Origin: Hippea maritima DSM 10411
GTDB lineage: Bacteria > Campylobacterota_A > Desulfurellia > Desulfurellales > Hippeaceae
Assembly (NCBI RefSeq): GCF_000194135.1
Contig: NC_015318.1
Coordinates: 758,501-822,500 of the forward strand
Reading direction: 5' to 3'
DNA: 64,000 nt
The notes below the pieces were generated by a model that did no database searches, was not told the origin of the DNA, and was given only the letters and a program-made list of their open reading frames with translations. Numbering within the stretch: position 1 is the stretch's first letter; the number at the start of each line of letters is the position of its first letter. This document shows, piece after piece, positions 34,410 through 44,689 of the stretch. A program made the translations under genes and the position numbers.

Positions 34410-35560
34410 TTAGATTTTTAGATGGTGGGGAGTCCCATGGTAAGGCCCTGGTGGCCATAATAGAGGGGTTTCCTGCAGGATTTGAAATAGACGATAACTT
34501 TATAAACAAGCAACTTCTTCTAAGGCAGTCTGGGTATGGAAGGGGTGGTAGACAAAAAATAGAAAAAGATAAGGTTGAGTTTATAAGCGGAGTTAGATTT
34601 AAACAAACTATAGGTTCTCCCATAACTATGGTTATATACAACAGGGATTTCGAAAACTGGAAAGAAATTATGAGCCCGATGGGCAAGCTAATATATAATA
34701 AAAGAGTGTCAAGGCCAAGACCAGGACATGCAGATTTAACTGGCTATATTAAATACGACCGTAGCGATATGCGTGATGTGCTTGAGCGATCAAGCGCAAG
34801 GGAAACGGCGATAAGAGTAGCAGCTGGAGCACTGTGTGAGGCGGCATTAAAAGAGTTTGGCGTTGATATGTTTGCTTTTGTTAAATCCATTGGTAGTGTA
34901 AAATTAAAAAATATTATGTATGACGATGAAAATATAGTTGAAAAAATAGAAAAATCGCCTGTTTTTTGCCCGGATGAAAAAACATCCGATTTAATGATAG
35001 CAGAAATAGAAAAAGCTAAGGCTGAAGGAGATAGTGTGGGCGGTAGCATCGAGGTTGTAGCGAGGGGTGTTGTTGCAGGCCTTGGTAGTTATTCGTTTTA
35101 TGATAGAAGGTTGGATGCAAGACTGGCTTTTTCGGTTATGGGTATTCAAGCTGTTAAAGCGGTTGAGATTGGTGATGGTTTTGAGAATGCTTTCAAATTT
35201 GGCAGCGAGGTTCATGATGAGATAGAATACATCAACGGCAGGTATAAAAGGCTTTCAAACAGAGCAGGTGGCATAGAGGGTGGTATGTCAAACGGTGAAG
35301 ATATTATTGTAAGAGCCTACATGAAGCCCATACCTACACTCAAGAAGGGTTTAAAGTCAGTTGATGTTGATACACACAAAGAAGAACTGTCAGCTTTTGA
35401 AAGAAGCGATGTTTGCGCTGTACCTGCTTTAAGTATTGTTGCCAAAGCTGCAGTAGCTTTTGAACTCTTAAATGCATATATTGAAAAATTTGGTGGCGAT
35501 ACAATGGAAGAGATAAAAGAGAGAGTAGAAGCTTACAAGACCTATCTGAGAAGGAAATGA
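34406..35560 (+). CDS. aroC: Chorismate synthase
   Basis: AroC converts EPSP to chorismate using reduced FMN, the last step of the shikimate pathway. The 384-residue protein begins IRFLDGGESHGKALVAIIEG (residues 2-21), has SRPRPGHADLTG for phosphate/FMN binding and ERSSARETAIRVAAG, and ends with the expected helical segment. It overlaps both the protease gene (ATGA) and aroK (four bases). Chorismate feeds aromatic amino acids and also the menaquinone route whose genes (mqnE, mqnC) lie further right. Confidence 0.95.
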   Translation: MIRFLDGGESHGKALVAIIEGFPAGFEIDDNFINKQLLLRQSGYGRGGRQKIEKDKVEFISGVRFKQTIGSPITMVIYNRDFENWKEIMSPMGKLIYNKRVSRPRPGHADLTGYIKYDRSDMRDVLERSSARETAIRVAAGALCEAALKEFGVDMFAFVKSIGSVKLKNIMYDDENIVEKIEKSPVFCPDEKTSDLMIAEIEKAKAEGDSVGGSIEVVARGVVAGLGSYSFYDRRLDARLAFSVMGIQAVKAVEIGDGFENAFKFGSEVHDEIEYINGRYKRLSNRAGGIEGGMSNGEDIIVRAYMKPIPTLKKGLKSVDVDTHKEELSAFERSDVCAVPALSIVAKAAVAFELLNAYIEKFGGDTMEEIKERVEAYKTYLRRK

Positions 35561-36051
35561 ATATAATCCTTGTGGGTTTCATGGGTAGTGGTAAGACCAC
35601 TATCGCAAGGATTATCAGTAAAAAACATTCTATGAAATTTGTTGATACAGATAAACTTATAGAAAAACAACAAAATTTGACTATTGGTGAAATTTTCGAT
35701 AAAAAAGGTGAGAACTATTTCAGAGAGATAGAAAAAAATTTTATTTTGGATTATTTGTCTTTTTGCGATAATTGTGTTATTGCAACAGGTGGTGGGATGC
35801 CTTGCTTTTTTAATAATATGGAGAATCTGAAAAAGATCGGATGGGTGGTTTACCTAAAAACAGATTTTGAAACGGCAAAAAAAAGAGCTATGCTTTCAAA
35901 GAACAGACCATTATTTAAAGATGAAAAAAAGGCAAAGAATTTGTTTAAAAGAAGAGTAATTTGTTATAGTAAAGCACACTTTACGGTAGATGCAAATAGG
36001 GAGAAAAAACTGACAATTAACGAGATAGAGAAAATGTTGTTTGGAGAATAA
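35557..36051 (+). CDS. aroK: Shikimate kinase
   Basis: AroK phosphorylates shikimate with ATP, two steps before chorismate. The 164-residue protein has the Walker A loop GFMGSGKTT (residues 7-15), the substrate aspartate in FVDTDKLIE (about 30-38), GGGMP and the RP lid region (NRPLF). It is translationally coupled to aroC by a four-base overlap. Normal family length. Confidence 0.94.
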   Translation: MNIILVGFMGSGKTTIARIISKKHSMKFVDTDKLIEKQQNLTIGEIFDKKGENYFREIEKNFILDYLSFCDNCVIATGGGMPCFFNNMENLKKIGWVVYLKTDFETAKKRAMLSKNRPLFKDEKKAKNLFKRRVICYSKAHFTVDANREKKLTINEIEKMLFGE

Positions 36052-36053
36052 CT

Positions 36054-36914
36054 ATGAAGATCTCAATTAAAGAGTTGGTTGATAGTGTAAAAGATAAGCT
36101 AGCTTTCCCTAAGATAGCCATGAGAATATTAAGATTATTTGAAGAGGATGATATCAGTGTTTATCAACTAGCCAAGATAGTTTCATTGGATCCTGTGCTT
36201 GCAGCATATATCTTAAAAGTTGCCAACTCTGCATTCTATAACTTTTCCGGCAAAGTAAAGACGCTCTCCGATGCTATAGCACTTATTGGTTTTGAGGAAG
36301 TTAAGAAGATAGTTATAATGGTTTCTGCCAAAAATGCCTTTAAAGTTAGTGATGAGTTTGACAGGGTTTTATGGGAACATTCCCTAGCAGTAGCTGTAGC
36401 AAGTTCTGTAATAAATCAATTAACCAGGGTTACTGAAGATGGTGTGGCATACATTTCAGGACTGCTCCACGATATAGGAAAGATAGTATTTAAAAAGAAC
36501 GAGGGTATGGAATATATACCGGTTTTAGAAGAAGCCTATCATAAAAACAAACAAATAAAAGAATTGGAAGAGGAAAAATACGGCTATAATCATGCCGATG
36601 TGGGAGGTTACTTGCTGCAGGAGTGGAACTTTGACCAGGAGATAGTTGATGCTGTATCCTTCCATCATCTAAATTTTACACTCAAAAAAACCTCCGATTT
36701 TTTGAAAAAAGCTGCCTTAATTAATGTTGCAGACTTTGTTGTAAACAGCTATCTATCTATAGGCAAGCAAGAAAAGATAGAGGATTTCGCGGCTCTTTAT
36801 GACCTTGGATCATCAAAGATTATAGGTTTCAAGCATGAAAATTTGGCTAATCTATTTGAGGATATATATACACGATTTGAAGCATTAAAAACTGCAATGG
36901 AAGAAGAGGTGTAA
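36054..36914 (+). CDS. HDOD domain protein (signalling)
   Basis: A 286-residue HDOD protein. The domain runs from about residue 12 to 215, with LAFPKIAMRIL, LDPVLAAYILKVANSAFY and a retained HD-like segment SGLLHDIGKIVF. HDOD proteins usually act in signalling or motility control without clear phosphodiesterase activity, though the HD pair kept here leaves hydrolase activity possible. It starts two bases after aroK and overlaps the epimerase gene by one base. Its target is unknown. Confidence 0.85.
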   Translation: MKISIKELVDSVKDKLAFPKIAMRILRLFEEDDISVYQLAKIVSLDPVLAAYILKVANSAFYNFSGKVKTLSDAIALIGFEEVKKIVIMVSAKNAFKVSDEFDRVLWEHSLAVAVASSVINQLTRVTEDGVAYISGLLHDIGKIVFKKNEGMEYIPVLEEAYHKNKQIKELEEEKYGYNHADVGGYLLQEWNFDQEIVDAVSFHHLNFTLKKTSDFLKKAALINVADFVVNSYLSIGKQEKIEDFAALYDLGSSKIIGFKHENLANLFEDIYTRFEALKTAMEEEV

Positions 36915-37831
36915 TGAGGGTTTTTGTAAGTGGCGCTACAGGTTTTGTAGGTGTCAATACGGTAAAAAAACTTATAAAATATGGCCATGAAGTTGTTGCT
37001 TTTGTGAGGAATAAAGGCTTAGCAGAAAAACTTTTAGATAGGCAGGTAGATGTATTTCAGGGTAGCATAGAAGACTTTGATACAGTATATAGTGGATTAA
37101 AAGGATGCGATGCAGTAATTCATATTGCCGGTCAAATAAAAGCGCATAATTTAGACGATCTATACACTACCAATAGAATTGGCTCAAGAAATGTTGCTGT
37201 TGCCTCGAGAAGGCTTAATATAAACAACGTTGTTTATGTATCATCTTTGGCTGCAAGGGGGCCGGATGGGGCAGGAAGTGTTGTCTCGCATTATGGCTAT
37301 TCCAAGCGCCTTGGTGAGCTTGAGTTTATTCACAATTTATTTGATGCCAATTTAAAAATCATAAGACCTCCCATAGTCTATGGGCCTTTTGATAAGGGGC
37401 TGCTTGAGTTATTCAGAATGGCAAGATTGGGCGTTTTGCCCAAAATGGATAAATATTACAGCTTTATTTTTATAGATGATCTGGTTGAAGCTATTGTCAA
37501 GCTTATTAATTTAGATTTTGATAGTCCAAGAATATACTGTATATCGAGTGGAAAATACCACTGCAAAGAAATAAATCAAGCCCTACTTAGAGCAGCTGGT
37601 AAAAATGGGGCTTTTTATTTGCCACTTAACGATAAAATAGCCATGGCTGGATTGTTATTCAGTACAAGCAAATCACCTTTTAGCAGAGATAAAATAAGAG
37701 AGATAAAGCCCAAGGCCTGGACTTGCGATTCTGAAAGATTGAATAAGGATATAAAGTTTAGCCCTACTATTGATATATTCACAGGATTTGATATAACCTT
37801 TAGATGGTATGAAGAGCATGGATGGATATAG
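36914..37831 (+). CDS. NAD(P)-dependent epimerase/dehydratase (extended SDR)
   Basis: A 305-residue extended short-chain dehydrogenase-like protein. The NAD loop is SGATGFVG (6-13), with the YGYSKRLGE motif supplying the tyrosine-lysine pair and VYVSSLAARG in front of it. DAVIHIAGQI and RPPIVYGPFD complete the fold. It could act on a nucleotide sugar or a 3-oxo-type lipid intermediate; neighbours do not decide. It overlaps the HDOD gene (TAATG) and runs 23 bases into mtnA. Confidence 0.87.
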   Translation: MRVFVSGATGFVGVNTVKKLIKYGHEVVAFVRNKGLAEKLLDRQVDVFQGSIEDFDTVYSGLKGCDAVIHIAGQIKAHNLDDLYTTNRIGSRNVAVASRRLNINNVVYVSSLAARGPDGAGSVVSHYGYSKRLGELEFIHNLFDANLKIIRPPIVYGPFDKGLLELFRMARLGVLPKMDKYYSFIFIDDLVEAIVKLINLDFDSPRIYCISSGKYHCKEINQALLRAAGKNGAFYLPLNDKIAMAGLLFSTSKSPFSRDKIREIKPKAWTCDSERLNKDIKFSPTIDIFTGFDITFRWYEEHGWI

Positions 37832-38837
37832 TCCCATAGTATTTAATGACAACGATGAGCTGCTCATGTTGAATCAACTTCTCCTTCCTAAGGAGAAGTT
37901 GTATGTAAAAGCAAGGGATGTTGATAGTGTATGCAAGGCCATAAAGGATATGATTGTAAGGGGTGCTCCCCTTATCGGCATAGTGGCCGCTTTTGGCGTG
38001 TATCTGGGTGTTAGAGAGTGCGCAAGTAAGGATGAGTTGTTGGGTAGGTTTAACAGTGCCGTTGAGTGTTTATCCAAAACCAGACCCACGGCTGTTAATC
38101 TGTTTTATGCTCTGGATAGGATGAAAGCTGTGGTTGAGGATAAGATAGATATCCTGCCTGTTTATAAGCTTATTAAAAAATTAAGAGCCACTGCCTTTAC
38201 GATTTGGGAGGAGCAAAAACAACAGGATGAAAAGATAGGACAATTTGGAGCTAATTTTTTGAAAGGGAAGAGGAGAATTCTAACACACTGCAATACAGGT
38301 AGCCTTGCAACTGGTGGAATAGGTACGGCTTTAGGCATAATAAAGACGATGCACAGAAATGGGATGTTGGATATCGTATATGTAGATGAGACAAGGCCAT
38401 ATTTACAGGGTGCTCGTCTCACAGCATTCGAATTAAAAGAGGAAGGTATACCTTTTAAGATAGTTACAGATAACTCATGCGGCATGCTTGCAAGATACGG
38501 TCTTGTGGATGGTGTGATTGTTGGGGCCGACAGGATTGCAAGAAACGGTGATACTGCTAATAAAATAGGCACATATTGCCTTGCGACTATGTGTAAAAGA
38601 CACAATATTACTTTTGTTGTTGCAGCACCTGAGTCAACTATAGATAGAAACATAGCATCTGCAGAAGATATACCTATTGAGGAGCGCTCAAAGACTGAGG
38701 TTTTAAACTGCGGCGGTGTTAGGATTGCACCGAACGGCTCAGAAGCCCTTAATTTCTCATTCGATATAACAGATTCTGAACTTATTGATGCCATAATAAC
38801 GGAGAAGGGGGTTTATAGGTATCCTTATGAGTTTTAA
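37809..38837 (+). CDS. mtnA: S-methyl-5-thioribose-1-phosphate isomerase
   Basis: MtnA isomerises methylthioribose 1-phosphate to methylthioribulose 1-phosphate in methionine salvage. The 342-residue protein belongs to the eIF2B-alpha fold, with IVRGAPLIGIVAAFG near residue 50, the catalytic cysteine in LTHCNTGSLATGG and the aspartate in VGADRIARNGDTANKIGTY. No other salvage gene is close, so it could instead act on a related pentose phosphate. ATG 37809 gives a 23-base overlap with the epimerase gene; ATG 37818 is an alternative. It overlaps the next gene by 11 bases. Confidence 0.88.
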   Translation: MKSMDGYSPIVFNDNDELLMLNQLLLPKEKLYVKARDVDSVCKAIKDMIVRGAPLIGIVAAFGVYLGVRECASKDELLGRFNSAVECLSKTRPTAVNLFYALDRMKAVVEDKIDILPVYKLIKKLRATAFTIWEEQKQQDEKIGQFGANFLKGKRRILTHCNTGSLATGGIGTALGIIKTMHRNGMLDIVYVDETRPYLQGARLTAFELKEEGIPFKIVTDNSCGMLARYGLVDGVIVGADRIARNGDTANKIGTYCLATMCKRHNITFVVAAPESTIDRNIASAEDIPIEERSKTEVLNCGGVRIAPNGSEALNFSFDITDSELIDAIITEKGVYRYPYEF

Positions 38838-39597
38838 TTCCGAATTTATTCTATTTGAGAAAGATAACGATATAGGCATTTTAACGTTGAATAGAGCTAA
38901 TAAGCATAACGCTATAAACAAAGAGTATATGAATGAGTTATCCAACTTTTTAGACTTTGCAGAGAAAGAACCCTTAAAGGCTTTAGTTGCAACCTCATCA
39001 GGTAAAAACGTCTTTGCTGCCGGAGGGGATATAGAGTATTTTTTAAAGCTCACAAGTAAAAAAGATGCATTTAGTATGGCACTTCAAATGCACAACATTT
39101 TATCCCGTTTTGAGGACTTAGAATATCCTACGGTGTGTGCCATAAACGGTTCTGCTATAGGTGGCGGGGCCGAGATTATTTTGGCTTTTGATATAAGATT
39201 TGCAAGAAGCAATATATTCATTCAGTTTAAAGAAAAAGAAATGGGTGTTACAACGGGGTGGGGTGGCACGTATAGACTTGTAAATATTGTAGGTTATTCC
39301 AAGGCTCTAAAAATGCTTTTATCGGCTGAGAAAATAGATGCCAAGCAAGCCAAGGATATTGGTCTTGTTGACGACATATATGAAGAAAGTGTGCTTTTGG
39401 ATAAAACACTGGAGTTTTGTTATAATTTAAAAGACGATGATGTGAAGTTGATTAAATACATAAAAAGGCTCGCAAAAGAGTCTCAATTTATAAATAGGGA
39501 TGAAGGTATGCAGCTTGAGCGGGTACTTTTTTCTGATAGTTGGATGTTTGGCAAAAGAGAAAAGCAAATGAAAAAATTTATCTCAAAAAGGGTTTAA
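38827..39597 (+). CDS. Enoyl-CoA hydratase/isomerase family protein
   Basis: A 256-residue crotonase-fold protein. The oxyanion-hole segments are visible as FAAGGDIEYF (about residues 62-71) and INGSAIGGGAEIILAFDIRFA (spanning about 100-120), and the KEMGVTTGWGGTYRL region follows with an acidic residue in the usual catalytic zone. It would hydrate enoyl-CoA or do a related acyl-CoA reaction, perhaps linked to the carboxylase genes elsewhere in the window; substrate is open. It overlaps mtnA by 11 bases. Confidence 0.87.
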   Translation: MSFNSEFILFEKDNDIGILTLNRANKHNAINKEYMNELSNFLDFAEKEPLKALVATSSGKNVFAAGGDIEYFLKLTSKKDAFSMALQMHNILSRFEDLEYPTVCAINGSAIGGGAEIILAFDIRFARSNIFIQFKEKEMGVTTGWGGTYRLVNIVGYSKALKMLLSAEKIDAKQAKDIGLVDDIYEESVLLDKTLEFCYNLKDDDVKLIKYIKRLAKESQFINRDEGMQLERVLFSDSWMFGKREKQMKKFISKRV

Positions 39598-39601
39598 AAA
39601 A

Positions 39602-40513
39602 ATGGGATTTTTAAAAGGGATAGCAGATAAGTTATTTAAAACAAAGCAGGGTTTTACAGAAAAAATACACGAGGAGTCAAAAAAGGATGAACCTATAACA
39701 GACGAGTACTTGGATTTTATTGAGGAGCTTTTAATAGAATCTGATTTCGGTGTTAAGACAACAATGAAAATCATGGATGCAATAAATGAGGGTATAGATA
39801 GCGGCTCTATAAGAACTCGCCAAGATGTTGAGATTAAGATAAGAGAAGTCATTTTGAGTATTCTTAAGCAGGTAGAAAAGCCACTGGAAATCAAACACAA
39901 AAAGTTTGTCATATTGGTTGTTGGCATAAACGGAAGCGGAAAAACGACCACTATAGGAAAGCTTGCAAGTCTAAACACGGATAAGGGTAAAAAGGTTATG
40001 CTTGTTGCAGCAGATACATTTAGAGCCGCAGCAATTGAACAGCTTGAAGAGTGGGCAAAAAGAGCCTCTGCTTCGATCGTAAAACAGAATGAGGGAGCAG
40101 ATCCGGCTGCTGTTGCATTTGACGGTGTGTCAAGTGGTATTGCCAGGAATTACGATGTAATATTTGTCGATACGGCCGGTAGGCTTCATACACAGAAAAA
40201 CCTTATGAACGAGGTTATAAAGATAAAAAAGGCTGTTCAAAAGGCCTATCCTGAGGCGCCGCATGAGGTATTGCTCGTTCTGGATGCAACCATAGGTCAG
40301 AATGCCATAAATCAGGCTAGAGAGTTCAATAAGGCTTTGGCTATAAGCGGCATTGTTCTAACAAAGATGGATGGGACAGCCAAGGGTGGTATAATTGTAG
40401 CTATAAGTGAAGAGTTTAAGATACCTATAAGATACATAGGTATAGGTGAAAGCTTAGATGATTTGAAAGCATTTAACGCGAGAGACTTCGTTGAATCGGT
40501 GTTTGTGCCATAA
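39602..40513 (+). CDS. ftsY: Signal recognition particle receptor FtsY
   Basis: FtsY is the SRP receptor GTPase that docks ribosome-nascent chain complexes at the membrane. The 303-residue protein has a short N domain and the full NG-domain motifs GINGSGKTTTIGKLA, DTFRAAAIEQLEEWAKR, VDTAGRLHTQKNLMNE and TKMDGTAKGG. It lacks the long acidic A domain of the E. coli protein, as in many bacteria. It starts four bases after the hydratase gene. Confidence 0.95.
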   Translation: MGFLKGIADKLFKTKQGFTEKIHEESKKDEPITDEYLDFIEELLIESDFGVKTTMKIMDAINEGIDSGSIRTRQDVEIKIREVILSILKQVEKPLEIKHKKFVILVVGINGSGKTTTIGKLASLNTDKGKKVMLVAADTFRAAAIEQLEEWAKRASASIVKQNEGADPAAVAFDGVSSGIARNYDVIFVDTAGRLHTQKNLMNEVIKIKKAVQKAYPEAPHEVLLVLDATIGQNAINQAREFNKALAISGIVLTKMDGTAKGGIIVAISEEFKIPIRYIGIGESLDDLKAFNARDFVESVFVP

Positions 40514-40526
40514 ATATTGGAGGTGA

Positions 40527-42049
<1,523 letters not shown>

Positions 42050-42060
<11 letters not shown>

Positions 42061-43360
42061 TCCCAAGATAAATATAGTCGGTGCAGGTTTAGCCGGAGTT
42101 GAAGCGGCTTTTGCTATAGCAAATAGAGGCTTTGATGTCAATCTATTTGAAATGAAGCCTTACACATTTAGTGAAGTTCATAGAAGTGAAAAGTTAGCAG
42201 AAATTGTTTGTAGCAATTCCTTTGGTAACAAAAAACTATCAACGGCAAGTGGTGTTCTAAAGAAAGAAATGGAGATTTTGGGCTCAACTCTCCTAAAGGC
42301 GGCTTATGAGGTTAAGGTAGAGGCTGGAGGTGCTTTAGCTGTTGATAGAGTTAAGTTTTCAGATCTTGTTACATCTTGGATTGAAGAACACCCAAGAATA
42401 CATCTTATCCGGGAAAAAGTGGAAAAGCTAAACGATTCTGATATTTGGGTTGTAGCTTGTGGGCCGTTATGTGATAAAAGTCTTTTAGAGTTTTTACAAG
42501 AGAAATACATAAGGGGTGATATGCTTTATTTCTTTGATGCTATTGCACCTATTGTTTATGCCGATACAGTCGATTATTCAAAGGGATTCTGGGGTTCAAG
42601 GTATAGCGATGATAAAGATTACTTTAACTGCGTTTTGACAGAGGAAGATTATAAGTTGTTTTACAAGGAGCTTATTAATGCACAAAAGGTGGAGTTTAGG
42701 GAATTTGAGAAAAACTATTTTGAAGCTTGCCTACCCATTGAAGAGATAGCAGAAAGGGGTGAGCAGACGCTTCTTTTTGGCCCTCTTAAGCCGGTTGGTC
42801 TGAAATATGAAGGTAAGCAGCCGTTTGCCGTTGTTCAGTTAAGAAAAGAGAACAAAGAGGGAACGCTCCTTTCCATGGTAGGTTTTCAAACGAAGCTCAC
42901 ATACCCTGAGCAGAAAAGGGTTTTTAGGCTTATACCAGCATTGAGGAATGCAGAGTTTGCAAAGCTTGGAAGCCTTCATAGAAATACATTTATAGATTCT
43001 CCACACCTTTTAAATGAGTTTCTACAACTAAAGAGCGGTGAGAATATATTCTTTGCCGGTCAAATTACAGGTGTTGAAGGATACATGGCATCAGCTGTAA
43101 GTGGTATCTATGTCGGCATGAACATAGCCTTGAAGATAAAAAAGGGTAAAATGTTAACTCCTCCTAAAAATACAATGTTTGGTGGTCTTATTTATTACAT
43201 CACAATAAAGGAAGATCAATTTCAGCCTATAAGTGAAAATTTTGGTTTTATCAATGTGGGTAATGTAAGGCCAAAGAAGAAAAAAAGGGAGATTCAGGCT
43301 GAGCTGGCCATAAAGAATACAAGAATCTGGAGAGAACAGTATGAAAGTGAGTTTAATTGA
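42050..43360 (+). CDS. trmFO: Methylenetetrahydrofolate-tRNA-(uracil-5-)-methyltransferase TrmFO
   Basis: TrmFO makes ribothymidine at position 54 of tRNA with methylene-THF and FAD. The 436-residue protein starts with the FAD motif INIVGAGLAGVEAAFAIANRG, then LFEMKPYTFSEVHRS and CSNSFGNKKLS, the highly conserved TrmFO blocks; the later VEGYMASAVSGIYVG also fits. I use ATG 42050 rather than the TTG six bases upstream; neither has a clear ribosome site. It overlaps the FtsB-like gene by 11 bases and thyX by 20. It shares the folate pool with ThyX next door. Confidence 0.93.
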
Positions 43361-44015
43361 ACACACGCCCAACCCGGACTATGTTGCCGCTTTTTCTGCC
43401 CGTGTGTGTTATAGCACAAATCCCAATGATCTAAAGTTAGACGAAAAAAGCATAAAGAAACTGCTGCGCAGGGTTATAAAATCCGGGCACCATTCGGTGC
43501 TGGAGCATGTGAATTTCACATTCCTTATAGAGGGTATAAGCAGGGTTGCAACGCACCAGCTTGTCCGCCATAGAATTGCAAGCTATTCGCAGCAGAGCCA
43601 CAGATACACAAAGATCGAAAAGGATAGTTTTGTTATACCGCCATCCATAGAGAATATGCCACATATCAAAGAGATATATGATCAATTTATCAGAAACTCG
43701 TTGGAGTTTTATAATAGACTGATTGAGTTGGGCGTGAAGAAGGAGGATGCGCGTTTTGTTATACCTCAGGCTGCTAGCTCCAATATCGTTGTATCGATGA
43801 ACGCACGGGAGCTTTTGCACTTCTTTAGTTTGAGGTGTTGTGTTAGGGCTCAGTGGGAGATAAGGGAGGCAGCAATAGAGATGTTAAAAATAACAAAATC
43901 CAAAGCGCCTATCATATTTGAGAATGCTGGACCTGCCTGTGTTAGGGGCAGATGCCCAGAGGAAAAGCCGTGTCCCAACATATCAGAGATCAGACATTTC
44001 TTTAAGAACCTATGA
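43341..44015 (+). CDS. thyX: Flavin-dependent thymidylate synthase ThyX
   Basis: ThyX makes dTMP from dUMP with methylene-THF, FAD and NADPH. The 224-residue protein has the ThyX signature RHRIASYSQQSHRY (RHR-x7-S) near residues 77-90, SVLEHVNFTF before it and LLHFFSLRCCVRAQWEIR after it. A GGAGAGA ribosome site five bases before the ATG lies inside trmFO. Codon use becomes more GC-rich from here to uvrC than in the segment to the left. ATGA overlap with rsmI. Confidence 0.94.
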   Translation: MKVSLIEHTPNPDYVAAFSARVCYSTNPNDLKLDEKSIKKLLRRVIKSGHHSVLEHVNFTFLIEGISRVATHQLVRHRIASYSQQSHRYTKIEKDSFVIPPSIENMPHIKEIYDQFIRNSLEFYNRLIELGVKKEDARFVIPQAASSNIVVSMNARELLHFFSLRCCVRAQWEIREAAIEMLKITKSKAPIIFENAGPACVRGRCPEEKPCPNISEIRHFFKNL

Positions 44016-44689
44016 GCGGCACCTTGTTTGTTGTTGCAACGCCTATAGGGAATTTGTCGGATATAACATTTAGGGCTGTGGAAACCCTGAAGCGCTCAGC
44101 CTATGTGTTAGCAGAATCACCCCACCATTCAAAACGGTTGTTTGAGGCATACTCCATTGACACGCCTATGATTAAATACAACGATGATTATAAGGTTGAT
44201 GCTATAATTGAAAAAGCCATTGATGATGTGATGGGTGGGCTTGATATATCGCTGATAAGCGATGCAGGCACACCAACCATATCCGACCCGGGTTATAGGA
44301 TAGTAAAGCGCTTTAGGGATGAGGGCTTAAGGGTTGAGTCCATACCGGGGGCTTCGGCATTGATTGCAGCTTTAAGTGCAAGCGGCCTTCCAACGGATAG
44401 ATTTGTATTTTTGGGTTTCTTGCCAAAAACATCGGGCAGGAGGGTTAATGTTTTAAAATCAGCCGATATAGATGCGACGATCATCTTCTATGAATCCCCC
44501 AACAGGATCATAAAATCACTCCTTTCAGTTAAAGAAGCACTTGGTAATAGAGATGTTGTTGTTGCCAGGGAGTTAACCAAGGTTTATGAGGAGTTTATTA
44601 CAGGCAGTGTTGATGAGGTTATAGAAAAGCTCAAATCAAGGCCCTCCATAAAAGGCGAATTTGTAGTTCTTGTAAAGAAACATGTTTAA
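44012..44689 (+). CDS. rsmI: 16S rRNA (cytidine-2'-O)-methyltransferase RsmI
   Basis: RsmI methylates the ribose of C1402 in 16S rRNA. The 225-residue protein begins TLFVVATPIGNLSDITFRA, followed by AESPHHSKRLFE, SDAGTPTISDPGY and IPGASALIAALSASGLP, the tetrapyrrole-methylase-fold motifs of RsmI in order. The C-terminal KELTK-like segment (VVARELTKVYEEF) is typical. It overlaps thyX by ATGA and murJ by 8 bases. Confidence 0.94.
   Translation: MSGTLFVVATPIGNLSDITFRAVETLKRSAYVLAESPHHSKRLFEAYSIDTPMIKYNDDYKVDAIIEKAIDDVMGGLDISLISDAGTPTISDPGYRIVKRFRDEGLRVESIPGASALIAALSASGLPTDRFVFLGFLPKTSGRRVNVLKSADIDATIIFYESPNRIIKSLLSVKEALGNRDVVVARELTKVYEEFITGSVDEVIEKLKSRPSIKGEFVVLVKKHV

Noticed and set aside
37809-38837. 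mtnA read as translation factor eIF2B-like or ribose-1,5-bisphosphate isomerase
   Set aside because: The catalytic Cys and Asp blocks match bacterial MtnA; without context for a pentose pathway the salvage isomerase is the simpler call.
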